Below are positions 47,411 through 58,881 of a DNA stretch of 64,000 nt, in pieces. The stretch is from Ophiura sarsii (taxonomy: Eukaryota > Echinodermata > Ophiuroidea > Amphilepidida > Ophiuridae): contig CM069448.1 in assembly GCA_035610835.1 (NCBI GenBank), positions 35,535,652-35,599,651 of the forward strand, written 5' to 3'. The number at the start of each line of letters is the position of its first letter. Position 1 is the first letter of the stretch. The notes below the pieces were generated by a model. That model ran no database searches. It saw only the letters and a list, made by a program, of their open reading frames with translations, and was not told the origin of the DNA. The position numbers were made by a program, and so were the translations under genes.

Positions 47411-48516
47411 GGTTGTCATTTTTGACTAATTTGCATACGAGACAGTACTGCAGAATGTAGTGTCCTTTAAGGCAACATATCACTCTACCTTTTGGTAAAT
47501 AATACATGTAATCTTTATTCCATACATGATGTCAGATCATTGTCAAATTCAAATTCAAGATGGCATAATTAGGACTAATATTTGGACATTGATTTTGAAA
47601 TACCTAAATTCTATTCGAAAGTCTTCATAATAATTGTTAGAATGTATCCTTGAGATACCTGGCAGCCATTTTGAATTTTAAGATGACTACCTTAAATGGT
47701 ATTTGTAACACTTAGGTAGCTTTTAACGTTCATCTGTTCATAACCATCATTGTAACATATCTAAAAGGAGGTATATGAAACATATTACTCAACTATGTAA
47801 AATATGTTATTAGTCGTGTATAATGGCATAAGGGCGGCCATCTTGAAACCTGATATGGCTGATATTAGGAGCGACCCATAATGAATCATAGTATTTATTC
47901 ATTTGTTATTAATATTCACCATGATAATGATGAATTTGAAGCCATAACCAGCTTCATACGACACTTATACCCAAAATAATAATCGAAAATAGCATATTTT
48001 GGCGGCCATTTTGAAATCCAAGATGGCGGCCATCTGCAGCATCTACATTTTTGCCAACATGGTTTTTTATGATGCCTAGTACCTTAACAACATATATAAA
48101 TAGGTGGCACCTTCTAATCATTTACATCCCACGGGACCACATAGTCCCCCTGACTATTTCGCATTAATGTATTAGATATGTGTTGAATTTTATTTTAAAC
48201 TTGATTTTTCTTGACCCATCTAGATGAAATTTTTCGCTACGGGCACCTAAACAGCGCCCTCACCATTTTAAACCGATATTTTCGCTTCCTCACCGGTTCC
48301 GGCAACGATATCCTTCCGCAGCCTAGGCTCCCGTGCGTATTCGATTCCGACGATTTTTGACCACATTAGCAATGCTGAGGTTCTATTCTAACTTTTTCAT
48401 AACAAATAAGCCAGATTTACTTCTATTTGCTTCCCCTGGGACGATGATCAAATTGATATAGGTACTATTTCTCCGAACCCTACACCAAACGCGGAAGGAT
48501 TTAGTGTAGTGCCCCC

Positions 48517-49596
48517 TTAGAAGCAAAACTTTTTTTGAGTTTTCATTCTTTTTTCTACATATTTCGAAAGAACAAGTATTTCTAAGATAAACTGCCAAAG
48601 CATACCTCTGTGCGATCTGTGGTTCTCAAATAAGAGCATTTTTCTGAAAAATGATGATGTCCCAAATGTTCATAAATTGTGTATAAAAGCAAGAAATCAC
48701 CCAGTCCGGCACCATCTGGTCCGGCACCATCTGGGCTGACATCGATTTTGGCGAACTATAGAGTATGCATTATCAATTGTTTCGTGAATAATGTAATACA
48801 AACTAACTTAACATTTAATAAACATTTGATTATAATATTACATACAGACAAAGTCCGACACAAATTCACTATTCTCTAGTTTTCAGTAATGGTAGCTCTA
48901 AGAAGAGCTGTTTGGGTTTAAAAGGGACTGTTTGAGAGATATTTCATGTGATCTTTCAATTCATGTGGTGATACATGGAGGTGAACATCCGTTGTAATTC
49001 TTCAAACCGTGGCATGTGATTCTCCTCTTGTTGTCTGTCGAAGATTCTAACACCAAGTGGTCGCCTTCTGCGCACGTCCGCTCGACACCCTCTATGGGAA
49101 ACTTCCCCGGCATGGCGTTTCTCACCATGCATGTCAGGTCAGGTCTGCGGTTCTGTAAGATGTACACGGCTCTTGGAAGCGTGGTGATTACCTCCCTGTG
49201 TCCAGGATACCGCAGCTGACACCGGTGGTAACCATCCTTGTTCCTACAATTTGTTTACACCCCGAATACGAACCAACTTCAAAAACATTTCTGGTTAGGT
49301 ATGCTGTACTTTTGACAGTATCTTCTGCTCATCCGTCAGGCTATCACCGCTAACCATAGACGCCTCCATTGTTATACATAGAGTACAATGCCCCTTTTGA
49401 TGATTCGTCAAAAGTTTAGTGGCCAAGGCTAGCATGATTGTGTTTAGATTTGATTTAAAATATTGTATTGTACTTTTATCCTAATGGTAGTAATCTTAAG
49501 AAACTTATTGACAAATAAAACTGCGAAAGTAGAGTGAAAATGAGAGTTTTTCAAGTAAAAGGTACCATAATAGGCCAAAAACAACACGTCTTCGAA
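48517..49596. other. Interior of the 8 kb element; weak coding-like segment
   Basis: On the minus strand 48961-49250 is open, with several cysteines (CRNKDGYHRCQLRYPGH, DLTC, RTCAEGDHLVLE, ITCHGL). The pattern looks protein-like but I cannot name a family; the opposite strand is also open. The rest shows nothing. Confidence 0.35.
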
Positions 49597-50056
49597 GGGG
49601 GCACACCACTAAATACGTCCCCCATTGAAATACATGCGTTTCGGCCCTTTTTCAAGACCGTATTTTTACCCCACGTAACAATGATGGAAGTTTTTATTTC
49701 GCATTAATGTATTAGATATGTGTTGAATTTTATTTTAAACTTGATTTTTCTTGACCCATCTAGATGAAATTTTTCGCTACGGGCACCTAAACAGCGCCCT
49801 CACCATTTTAAACCGATATGTTCGCTTCCTCACCGGTTCCGGCAACGATATCCTTCCGCAGCCTAGGCTCCCGTGCGTATTCGATTCCGACGATTTTTGA
49901 CCACATTAGCAATGCTGAGGTTCTATTCTAACTTTTTCATAACAAATAAGCCAGATTTACTTCTATTTGCTTCCCCTGGGACGATGATCAAATTGATATA
50001 GGTACTATTTCTCCGAACCCTACACCAAACGCGGAAGGATTTAGTGTAGTGCCCCC
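49597..50056. mobile_element. 460 bp MITE, copy 2 (uninterrupted)
   Basis: Near-identical to the joined halves of copy 1, with the same inverted ends GGGGGCACACCACTAAATAC and TTTAGTGTAGTGCCCCC. It preserves the unoccupied insertion site TTTTTATTTCGCATT at 49691. Confidence 0.85.
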
Positions 50057-50537
50057 CAAAGAGCTGTTCCTCCTAGAGCTCTCGAAAGAGTGAGTTTTAG
50101 CTCTTTTACATTTAGAGAGTTGCAACATGCCTGCTGAGAGTCCGTTCCGCGAACGGTTACTAGGCTGCATGCGGCCATTCGCAGTCCGTCGCTAAGATGG
50201 TCGACGTCCACCACCGTCCATCACCGCCCTACGAATGGGCGCGAAACGGGTGCGAAACGGGTGCGAAACGGGTTCGAACGGGTGCGCCGTCCTTATACCG
50301 TCTTCATACCGGGCTCTCATCGTTCGCCGCCGCTTTTACTCACCCGCCAGGAGTTTTGAGCATGTTCAAAACTCCGGTGGCCGGCAAAGTCCCCTGAACG
50401 TGTTCAACGGACGGGAAACGGCCCACCGTGTGTGCCGCCGTCCGCACCTATTTTTCACACGGTAAGGGGCCGCTCAGCTCACACGGATACATGTGAGGGC
50501 CCCATTAGGGACACCTAGCTGTAGAGCTTTGTGTATT

Positions 50538-52573
50538 GTTAAAGTAATCGTCACATAAACACCTCAAAAGAAGTAAGTTCCCCTTAAGGGTTTCCCTTAT
50601 ATTTTCAAAAATATACATTGGGTTGAAATGGATTTTCTGTCAAATTGTTATGAGATTCATACCAATACTTAACCAAAATTTCAAATCAACAGGTTCTGTC
50701 ATGCTTGAGTGAGCTTGTATTGAATGACAGAATGTCCCATTTCAAAAGTTGTTAAAATAATGTTTAGTAATGTGTATCCACCACTTTGGTGTATCAATTG
50801 ACGACATCGATTTCTCATAGTGTTGATGGATTTGTCTTGATGGACGACAATGAGCGCCCACATAGGGGAAGGGTTGCTAATCAGTTCTTGGAAGACGATG
50901 AAGGTATAGAGCGTTTGGTTTGGCCCGCGAACTCCCCAGATCTTAACCCAATCGAGCATCTGTGGGATCAGTAAAAGCGGGCCGTGGATCGTAGAGTGGA
51001 TGATCACACTAATCTTGCTAACTTACGTCTTCTGGTACAACAAGAGTGGGATGCCACAGCATCGAGTGGCGTGCCTCATCAACACTATGAGGCCCTGTAT
51101 GAGACGTCGATATCGGCAAGTCATACAACAACGCGGTGGATACACCCGCTACTAAACATTATTTTAGCAACTTTTAAAATTAAACGTTATCTTAGCAACT
51201 TTTGAAATGGGACATTCCATCATTCAATACGTGCTCACTCGAGCATGACAGAACCTGTTGATTTGAAATTTTGGTCAGGTATTGGTATGAAGCCCATAAT
51301 CATTTGACTGAAAACCCCATTTCATTCCAATGTATGTTTTGGAAATATAAGGGAACCCCTAAAGGGGAACTTACTTCTTTTGAAGTGTTTATATAATGTC
51401 AACGGTTTGAGAAAAATTCATGATCAGCTCCTTTTGAAATCCCCACTATTATTGCTTTACATCCCACAACAAGTTACTCAACTATAATCCCATCCATTGT
51501 TCTTCATCCTTTGTTGATTACCATTGTTTATTGTTGCGGATTTTACCTAATAAAAGTATATTTGAGATGGTCCCTTCTTGGAATTCGGATCTTCAAAAGA
51601 GTGTCAAACAGAGATTAATGTGTGTTCTAACTTGTGTACCAAGTGTTATTTGTTTCTATGCTTACATTGCCGAGATATACGCAAATTTATCCCTCGACCC
51701 ATATTACAAACTAATATCAGTACATATCCAGCCAAATATTGACAGATTTCAGTCAGTGGTTGAAACCTATTGTGTTTATGTAAATGACGTTACATATAAA
51801 CCAAAGGTATTTAAAAATAAAAATAAAAGTGTTTTAACACACAAAGTATTTAAAAATACTTTGTGTATCACACTATCCCTCAATAGAACCACTCATGCAT
51901 CCCATACCAATCACTTTCATTACATATGACCGACCCGATAACTATGGAAATACCTAGAAGGATAAATATTAATTTCAGGAAAAAACTGTTATAGAGATGT
52001 ATGACATAGAGGGTCAGTCAGTAAGTAATGAAAGTGATCGTGGTATGGAATGCATGGTTGATTCTATTGAGGGATAATGTAATCAATACAAAGTATGAAC
52101 CTTTGTCTTTCAAACAATACACTTTTGGATTTCTAAGTATCAACTATGACGTCATAGCATTAGTGTAAACTAGTACACTTGGGACACTGCCTGAAATTGG
52201 TCAATATTTGGCTGGATATGTATAGGTTGAAATATGGGTTGTTTGAAACATTTGCGGGTATCTCGGCAATGCAAGCATAGAAACCGATAACAATTGGTGC
52301 ATAATAAGAACACACAATAATCTCCGTTTCACACATTTTTAAGATCCGAATTCCTTAATACAAACAAGAAGGGACCATCTCAAATACGCTTTTATTAAGC
52401 AAAATCCGCAACAATGAACCTTAGAAAACAACAAAGGATAAAGAAAAATGGAGGGATTATAATTGAGTAAATTGTTGTTGGATGTAAAGCATATTATAGT
52501 GGGCATTTCAAAAGGAGCTGATCATAAAATTTCCTCAAATCATTGAAATTATGTGACGATTACTTTAACAGTA
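50538..52573. repeat. Large palindrome, ~0.57 kb arms, interrupted by a Tc1 element
   Basis: GTTAAAGTAATCGTCACATA at 50538 is matched in reverse at 52553-52573. The arms continue at 51400-51960 and 51985-52550, sharing TGATCAGCTCCTTTTGAAAT, GAGATGGTCCCTTCTTG and CATATCCAGCCAAATATTGA. The centre is near 51975. The 132-codon frame at 51531 lies in one arm and has no family pattern. Confidence 0.85.
50558..51389 (+). mobile_element. Tc1-like transposon, transposase pseudogene
   Basis: Inverted ends AACACCTCAAAAGAAGTAAG with TA flanks and TIRs of about 230 bp. The remaining transposase C-terminus reads LMDDNERPHRGRV, then WPANSPDLNPIEHLWD, with the last Asp and Glu of the DD34E triad. A TAA at 50972 interrupts it; it continues in frame (RAVDRRVDDHTNL) to about 51200. 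The N-terminal half and first Asp are missing. Confidence 0.9.
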
Positions 52574-55177
52574 CACTTCTAGTAGCTCCAAAGATAGCAG
52601 TAACAAGAGAGGTTGTGGCAGCCATCTTTGATTGATATATTCATGTATATCTTCATTTTGACTTGCACAATAATTATACACATTGATAAACGCATTTTTC
52701 AATACTTCTGATTAGAATTTGAAGGCACAGTAGCTTTTATCTGGTAACTTTCATGATTTTAACCATATTTTGCCCAGTTCAAAATTATCTGCCGTCTGCT
52801 CATGCGCATATTGTCTGTAAGTTTCATGTGAATAAATTCAGATAATTAGTTAACTATCCTATGGAATACTGATATTTGTATACCTTTTATTCAATTGCTT
52901 CTCCTTACTTTTTCTTCTTATACTACACATTTCAAATTACACAGGGATTAAAGGTATTGTCTTTTGTATAAATATGCGGGGGAAAAAAAATCGGGATTTA
53001 CCTGCTTGTGATGTCATGTGATTCAATCTTCTTACCACATGTTTCATTTAAACAATTCAAATTTCCCGCCAAATAATTGAGTTAGCAGTGTCCCAATTGG
53101 GTATTTGATATGTGTTGTATCCAGTTGTATTCAGAGCTACAGTCGAGGAAAATTCCTTAACGCAGGCTTATGATATATATAATCAGCCAAGACGTAAGAG
53201 GTAGAACTTATTGAATGACCTGCATAGTAATAACTAAGTTATGAGGTAGGAGGTAGAACTTATTGAATGACCCGCGTAGTAATAGCTAAGTTATGAGGTA
53301 GGAGATAGAACTTATTGAATGACCCGCGTAGTAATAAGTAAGTGGCATGCATTTGATCTAAACTTGACTCTCTGATAATTTAATTTACAAGTTCCAACAA
53401 ACATGCAGTGTCCTTGGTACCAAAACTGATAAAATGAGAATACCATATCTTTCATCCGTCAAATTAAAAGATTTATTTCTGCTTATATGATCATAATCAC
53501 AACGTAAAGTTGATGTAGTGTCATTTGCTATATACGTGTCAACACATGTTAGGAGATGACTTCAGCGTGCATTCTAATGAATGCATCATAATGGCATGCA
53601 CTTAACTCCAACACGACAGGGTTTGCATCTCCGCAAGATCAAAGAAGAATGGCTGCTGTGGGGGCAGCAAGTGCTGCATCTATCACTCATGCACTGACGT
53701 CATCTCCCAACTTGAGCTGACACAGAGTATAATTATGTCTGCTAACATCTGATATATCATCCCATCAGTGTGTGTTCCAGCATAGAAATAGTAGATACAA
53801 AAGGATTAACAATGATCCATGATTAACACTTTCCATGTGGCTATTAGTTTTACCATATACAAAACAGATTTTTCAGAAACCTTTCTCAACTTGCAAGGTC
53901 TATCTCAAGGAATACTAAACCAAAACTAGGCATGTTTGTACGTATTTCAATGCATTTCTCATGGTGATTCCAAGTAATGACATTCAATAATTTTGACACT
54001 TTTGAAAAATGTTGCTCGTCTGCAGCCGCCTGCCGCGTGGAAAGTGTTAAAGCTCCAATCACATTGCCTATCTTTCACATTGATTTTTATTTAAATCCTA
54101 TTAGAGGGCATTATTCTAGCTTACGTAATGCGATAATGCCAGTTTTGTGAATTGAAACACAAATTTGATATTTTTATTCATAAAAAGATCAGTTTATCAC
54201 CTAAACCACATCTGAACATTTGTGTTTCAATTCATAATAAATCTTAACACAAACCATGAACTTTGAATAGCATAATTCATTGTTTATGGGTTGTAGCAGG
54301 TCACTAGTAGGTTTTAATTGGCATACTTCATCTGAAATGCCATAATTCTAGCAATATAAATGTGTAATCATTTTAGAAATCTATCACAGTCTGTATGTCT
54401 GTAACCTTCCCATACTACAGTGTGTTCAGGTTGTTTAGAAAATCGAAATACATGTGTGGATAAAACTAGATTTGAAATAGCGTGGTAACTCACATAATAA
54501 GGTCGTGCTACAAATTAAACTGAAAGATGATAATTGATTGGCCATCAACTACAACAATACCATGTCAGACCTGGATCGCACTGCATATAACAGGAATGAA
54601 TAGTGCTTATGTTTGTGTCTCAGGTTTAGTAGTTATAGCCAGATTTGTGTACATAGTGTTTACAAATGCATGCAAGTTTTCAGCCAAAATGGTGTGAGGT
54701 CATTCGGGGAAATGTTGAGCCTGGACCCGGGGAAATCCTGCATAAGCCACTGAGAATCATACACCTATGATAATATAACCTTTGCCCAGTAGAGGACATT
54801 TGTGAACCAAGTTGAGTAAATAAAGCGGAATGAGGCATTAGCTAATATGATTTAAGAGCACAAATGTGGGACAAGGTCAAAATAAGTCAAATGCAGAACA
54901 AGTCTTATTTCTGATCTTTGATACATCTTGTATCTAACCAAAGACTCAAATTCATGAAAAAGAGTTAAACTACATTTTGCGGTATTTAATTTTCATTTAC
55001 TCTATTGATTTTTTAACAAAACCAAAACTTCAATTGCCCATAACTTGACAATTTGTATTTTATTTTTTGAGACAAAGTGAATTGCAATCATCTGTAACTT
55101 TGGTTTGGAATGTGATATGACATTGACTTTGGGACCAAAACGTCCATTAACTTATAAATATGATCATTATATCAATA
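52574..55177. other. No gene seen; dispersed repeats
   Basis: Apart from the tandem repeat at 53205 and the inverted relative (53830-54050) of 39040-39290, no coding, RNA or mobile signature was recognised in this AT-rich stretch. Confidence 0.45.
53205..53340. repeat. Three ~58 bp tandem units with mariner-end motif
   Basis: Unit contains GAGGTAGAACTTATTGAATG and CGCGTAGTAATA. The first phrase matches the mariner-type end at about 41808. Confidence 0.8.
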
Positions 55178-55543
55178 CCCGGGGGGGGGGGGGGGGGGGG
55201 GGGGGGGCACTCAACTTTTTTTGGGTAGGGGTGTGCCGCACAGGGTCTCAAAAAGGGGGGCTACAGAACTGAACTGAGTTGATTTTATGACGAAAAATAG
55301 GGTCTTAGGAACTGATTTTTTTTCCTCCAAAAAGTAGGTCTTAAGAACTGGCCTATAGTTCAATTTTGATTAGCAAGAACGTAAATTTTCAATTTTTTTG
55401 GTTTTAAAACGCAAAATTTTCGAAGAATTGGGACTTTGGAACGCAAAATTTCGTGATTTTTGAATTTTCAAAGTGGGGTCTTCAGAACTGATGCAGGCTT
55501 AAAAGGGGGTCATATGTCAGTGCCCCCCCCCCCCCCCCCCCGG
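55178..55543. mobile_element. MITE with G-tract termini, 366 bp, 8 bp duplication
   Basis: The left terminus is CCC plus about 27 G then CACTCA; the right is AGTGCC plus a C-tract ending CGG. TATCAATA flanks both exactly (55170-55177, 55544-55551). Internal phrases GGGTCTT.AGAACTG repeat. A partial relative is at 28945-29040. Confidence 0.85.
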
Positions 55544-55551
55544 TATCAATA

Positions 55552-57012
55552 ACCCAATATTCATATTTCCCTCATTGTGCCTCCGCGTTGGGTCACATTT
55601 TAGAAGTCACATTTGTATTTTCAGATGGGAGGAAGTCTAGTAACATATTGGAATATTTATATTAAACATTACTTCAAATGTGTTGTTTTACAATATCATA
55701 AAATATATAATTTATACAAATAGTTCTTTGGTCAATATTTCTTTGGTCAATGTCAACACACTTTTGAAATAATATTAAATCATATGTGACGTGTTCTACC
55801 GAAACCAGACACAATTGGGCAAGATATCAGAATTGAGTTAGTAACTGATTATTAAAGTAGAGATCTTCCACTTTACAATGATACTTTTTTTTTTTAATCG
55901 GGCTTCCCAAAGCGGAGTTAGATCATTTTCAAGTTCATCTTTATGAAAACTCCAAACTGAGATATCGTCCCTGAAAGATGTACTTACGATGTACTTACAT
56001 TACAATGTACTTTAAAAATAAAAATAAATGCTTTTTTTTTTGGTTTAATTTTTTAATCTGAAACTTTCACAATAATGTTATAAACACTCTGAAGATTAAT
56101 TATTTACAAGAAACTCAAATTCCCAAAAAATCACCCCAATTAGGTTTGGGCTATTTCTCAGTTTGGGGCTCTGTTCAATTCCGTCTGTTTTCGATAGAAC
56201 ACATCACATATTTTAACTTATTTGTTATATGTGGGGTCCACAATAAAATCCTATACAAGGTGTGTATGTGATATAAAAGGGTACAAGTGTTTAATACAAG
56301 TACTACTTGTACCTGCTTTGTTATAAAACTTCATGGGACTCTTAATATTATTGAAAATACAATTGACATACTCCACAATTGTACAAACATTAACCAAATT
56401 TATGCCATTTATGCTTTCAAGTCGAGAGATTTTAAATAAGATAAGTAATTAAATTTGTTTGGAATCATCATTATGTGTTATTTGAAGTTAGTACTTTTGA
56501 AGTCTTGGGATGTATTGTAACAAACAAGAAAATTCCAGTGCAAAAGGAATGTTTTTGGTCATTTATACCTCGTTCAGAATTCAATCTTGGATCCCCATAT
56601 AACACAAAATATAGAATATATGAAGAGCTGTTTTGCAAAAGGGCTTACATCCACTTCTGCATGTTACTCATTTTGCATTATTGAATGGATGGCTATTCAT
56701 TATGTGGAATGTGGTTTGTATTGTTGGTGCCTCAATTGGCGTGCATGGATGCACTAATCCAAGTCATAGAAACGGTAATGAACACAGCCATACTATAATT
56801 TGATTAATTCCATGGACTTGTCAATGCAAATTCACTAATGCAAAATGAGTAACATGTGGGGATTGTCTGTAGGCCCTTTTGCAAAGAAGCTCTTCATATA
56901 AAGAACTTGCATAATTACGAAATTCTACATTAATGAATATCTATTTGTAAATCACACACTTCTTTTTGGAATACTGCAATACAGATTGCATACATAGTTG
57001 AACCATGGTACA
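55552..57012. other. 3' flank of the SDR gene; one MITE
   Basis: A fold-back element at about 56617-56900 has ends TATGAAGAGCT/AGCTCTTCATA and a shared AATGCAAAATGAGTAACATG arm. No clear poly(A) signal was seen just downstream of the SDR stop. Confidence 0.55.
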
Positions 57013-57189
57013 TCAATGCAGCCCTGTCAATCTTTCACTCATTTCCCAAAGTTTATGAGCCTTATCATCGTTCCGAGCTGCCTGGCTTGGCTGAGCAGGA
57101 GCGCAGTCTACGTAATACTTGCCGGTGACGCCCCGCACATCTTCAGAGGTGGCCAGGTAAATTGACGTCTGTGCACCCTGCTCCGGAGT
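57013..57189 (-). CDS. Last exon of a retinol-dehydrogenase-type SDR
   Basis: Acceptor TTTTATAG, then ACTCCGGAG from 57189; stop TGA at 57013-57015. The 58 residues begin TPEQGAQTSIYLATSEDVRG, then VTGKYYVDC, and end HKLWEMSERLTGLH. This is the C-terminal signature of RDH11/12/13/14-like SDRs (EGAQT.LYLA, G.YF.DC, A..LWE.SE). It joins in phase 0 with the exon at 58750. Such enzymes reduce retinaldehyde or lipid aldehydes with NADPH, usually at membranes. Confidence 0.93.
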   Translation of the reverse strand, partial: TPEQGAQTSIYLATSEDVRGVTGKYYVDCAPAQPSQAARNDDKAHKLWEMSERLTGLH

Positions 57190-57747
57190 CTATAAAACAA
57201 ACAAATCCAAGGGTTATCTTAATTTGACTATTTCGAAATAAGATGTGTGCATGATTACAAAATTGGATGGGTAGAGGTCGAAATTGGGTTTTCATTCAGG
57301 TCATTAATGATACAATATCAAACAACTATGGTGTTTTTATTTTGAAATTGGTCATTCCATCTTTTATTACGATACGGATGAACTTAATCAATAATTTAGG
57401 AACCATTTTTTTACCAAACTGTTTCTTAAGTTATGGCTGAAATAGATTTCTTCTCTTGGTCCGAGTAGAATTTGCCGTCTCTTGGAGGCTTGTCTTGCTC
57501 TTCTTTCTTCATAGTGTTTGTACACCTAAAAGCGCATGCATACTCTCGCCATTGGGCATCGGCCAACATCTGCGGATAAAAGTTGACATTGAGATCCGCC
57601 GATGCGCAACAACAAATGTACCATTACCTGGTGCCACCATAGTGATCCATAGTGATCCCATAGGCAAAGAATACAGATAGATTCTGATCCCCTGGTACTA
57701 CCCTACAGCCTACCCTACCTCCACGCCAACCCCATCGAGGTACAAAC

Positions 57748-58691
57748 CCACCAAAATAGTGATCCTACAGCTTGGAATACAGCAAAGAATGTAGAGAGAC
57801 CTGGCTTAGTTAACAACCCTAATCTACACATACCTGGCACAGATGGCACAGTCTACCCTACCTCCACCCCAACCCCATCGGGGCACTTACCCACCAACAT
57901 AGTGATCCTACAGCTTGGAATACAGCAAAGAATGTAGAGAGACCTGGCTTAGTAAACAACCCTGATCTACACATACCTGGCACAGATGGCACAGTCTACC
58001 CTACCTCCACCCCAACCCCATCGGGGCACTTACCCACCAACATAGTGATCCTACAGCTTGGAATACAGCAAAGAATGTAGAGAGACCTGGCTTAGTAAAC
58101 AACCCTGATCTACACATACCTGGCACAGATGGCACAGTCTACCCTACCTCCACCCCAACCCCATCGGGGCACTAACCCACCAACATAGTGATCCTACAGC
58201 TTGGAATACAGCAAAGAATGTAGAGAGACCTGGCTTAGTAAACAACCCTGATCTACACATACCTGGCACAGATGGCACAGTCTACCCTACCTCCACCCCA
58301 ACCCCATGGGGGCACTTACCCACCAACATAGTGATCCTACAGCTTGGAATACAGCAAAGAAGGTAGAAAGACCTGGCTTAGAAAGCAACCCTGGTCTACA
58401 CATACCTGGCACAGACAGCACAGCCTACCCTACCTCCGCCCCAACCCCATCGGGGCACTTACCCACCAACATAGTGATCCTACAGCGTGGAATACAGCAA
58501 AGAATGTAGAAAGACCTGGCTTAGAAAGCAACCCTGGTCTACACATACCTGGCACAGACAGCACAGCCTACCCTACCTCCGCCCCAACCCCATCGGGGCA
58601 CTTACCCACCAACATAGTGATCCTACAGCGTGGAATACAGCAAAGAAGGTAGAAAGACCTGGCTTAGAAAGCAACCCTGGTCTACACATAC
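57748..58691 (-). repeat. Seven tandem 143 bp copies of an SDR exon part with splice-like ends
   Basis: Exon-like segments of 86 bp lie at 58606-58691, 58463-58548, 58320-58405, 58177-58262, 58034-58119, 57891-57976 and 57748-57833. Each matches the last 86 bp of the exon at 58750-58862 and is preceded by CTGTGCCAG. Five of the seven are followed by GTAAGTG, one by GTTAGTG and the leftmost by GTTTGTA. A 57 bp intron-like spacer separates them. All seven are open in the exon's frame (MCRSGLFTKPGLSTFFAVF or MCRPGLLSKPGLSTFFAVF). The copies lack the first 27 bp of the exon. Confidence 0.9.
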
Positions 58692-58749
58692 CTGGCACAG
58701 ACAGCACAGCCTACCCCTACCTCCACCCTAAATCAACCTGGATACTTAC

Positions 58750-58862
58750 CCGCCACCATAGTGAGCCCATAGCGTTGAATACACCAAAGAATGCAGAAAG
58801 ACCTGACTTAATAAACAAGTCTGACCCGCATGTACCTGGATGAACTGCATTGACTGTCACTC
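58750..58862 (-). CDS. Penultimate exon of the SDR gene
   Basis: Acceptor TTTCTACAG ends at 58863 and donor GG|GTAAGT begins at 58749. It starts in phase 1 and ends in phase 0. It reads (G)VTVNAVHPGTCGSDLFIKSG and ends GVFNAMGSLWWR. N-A-x-H-P-G is the conserved segment after the SDR catalytic helix that contacts the cofactor; the rest is the variable substrate-side region. The tandem copies at 57748-58691 derive from its last 86 bp, or share an ancestor with it. Confidence 0.92.
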
Positions 58863-58881
58863 CTGTAGAAATGAAAGGTGG

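Larger units (their letters stand above)
43864..48155 (-). mobile_element. Academ-like DNA transposon, degenerate, ATTT duplication
   Basis: TIRs of about 700 bp begin TAGTCAGGGGGACTATG. ATTT flanks both ends (43860-43863, 48156-48159) and occurs once at the unoccupied site (49696-49699). Its minus strand carries a broken protein with an XPG/PIN-like nuclease part and a C-terminal Cys-rich part, the combination known from Academ transposons. The left TIR is split by the TTAA element at 44578. Superfamily naming is inferred. Confidence 0.65.
43759..48516. mobile_element. 460 bp MITE, copy 1, split by a 4.3 kb insertion
   Basis: Starts GGGGGCACACCACTAAATAC and ends GATTTAGTGTAGTGCCCCC (inverted ends). 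The left piece (43759-43863) and right piece (48156-48516) together match copy 2 at 49597-50056, with the Academ-like element between them. Confidence 0.85.
42452..50504. mobile_element. 8.05 kb TIR element with TTA duplication (PIF/Harbinger-like?)
   Basis: The left end TGGGGCCCTCACATGTATCC and the right end (its complement) are exact; TTA flanks both (42449-42451, 50505-50507). The right arm similarity spans about 50058-50504. The left arm (42452-43620) matches it, with an internal tandem duplication of about 590 bp. A 3 bp TTA/TAA duplication suits PIF/Harbinger, but no Harbinger nuclease or MYB protein was recognised. It contains two copies of a 460 bp MITE, one carrying further insertions. 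Confidence 0.65.

Noticed and set aside
51531..51929. 132-codon open frame
   Set aside because: It lies within one arm of the large palindrome, its end runs through the AT-rich TATTTAAAAATA hairpin, and it shows no family pattern.
58306..58843. Plus-strand repetitive open frames in the 143 bp array
   Set aside because: They are the antisense of the SDR exon copies; the minus-strand frame matches the parent exon and the splice motifs.
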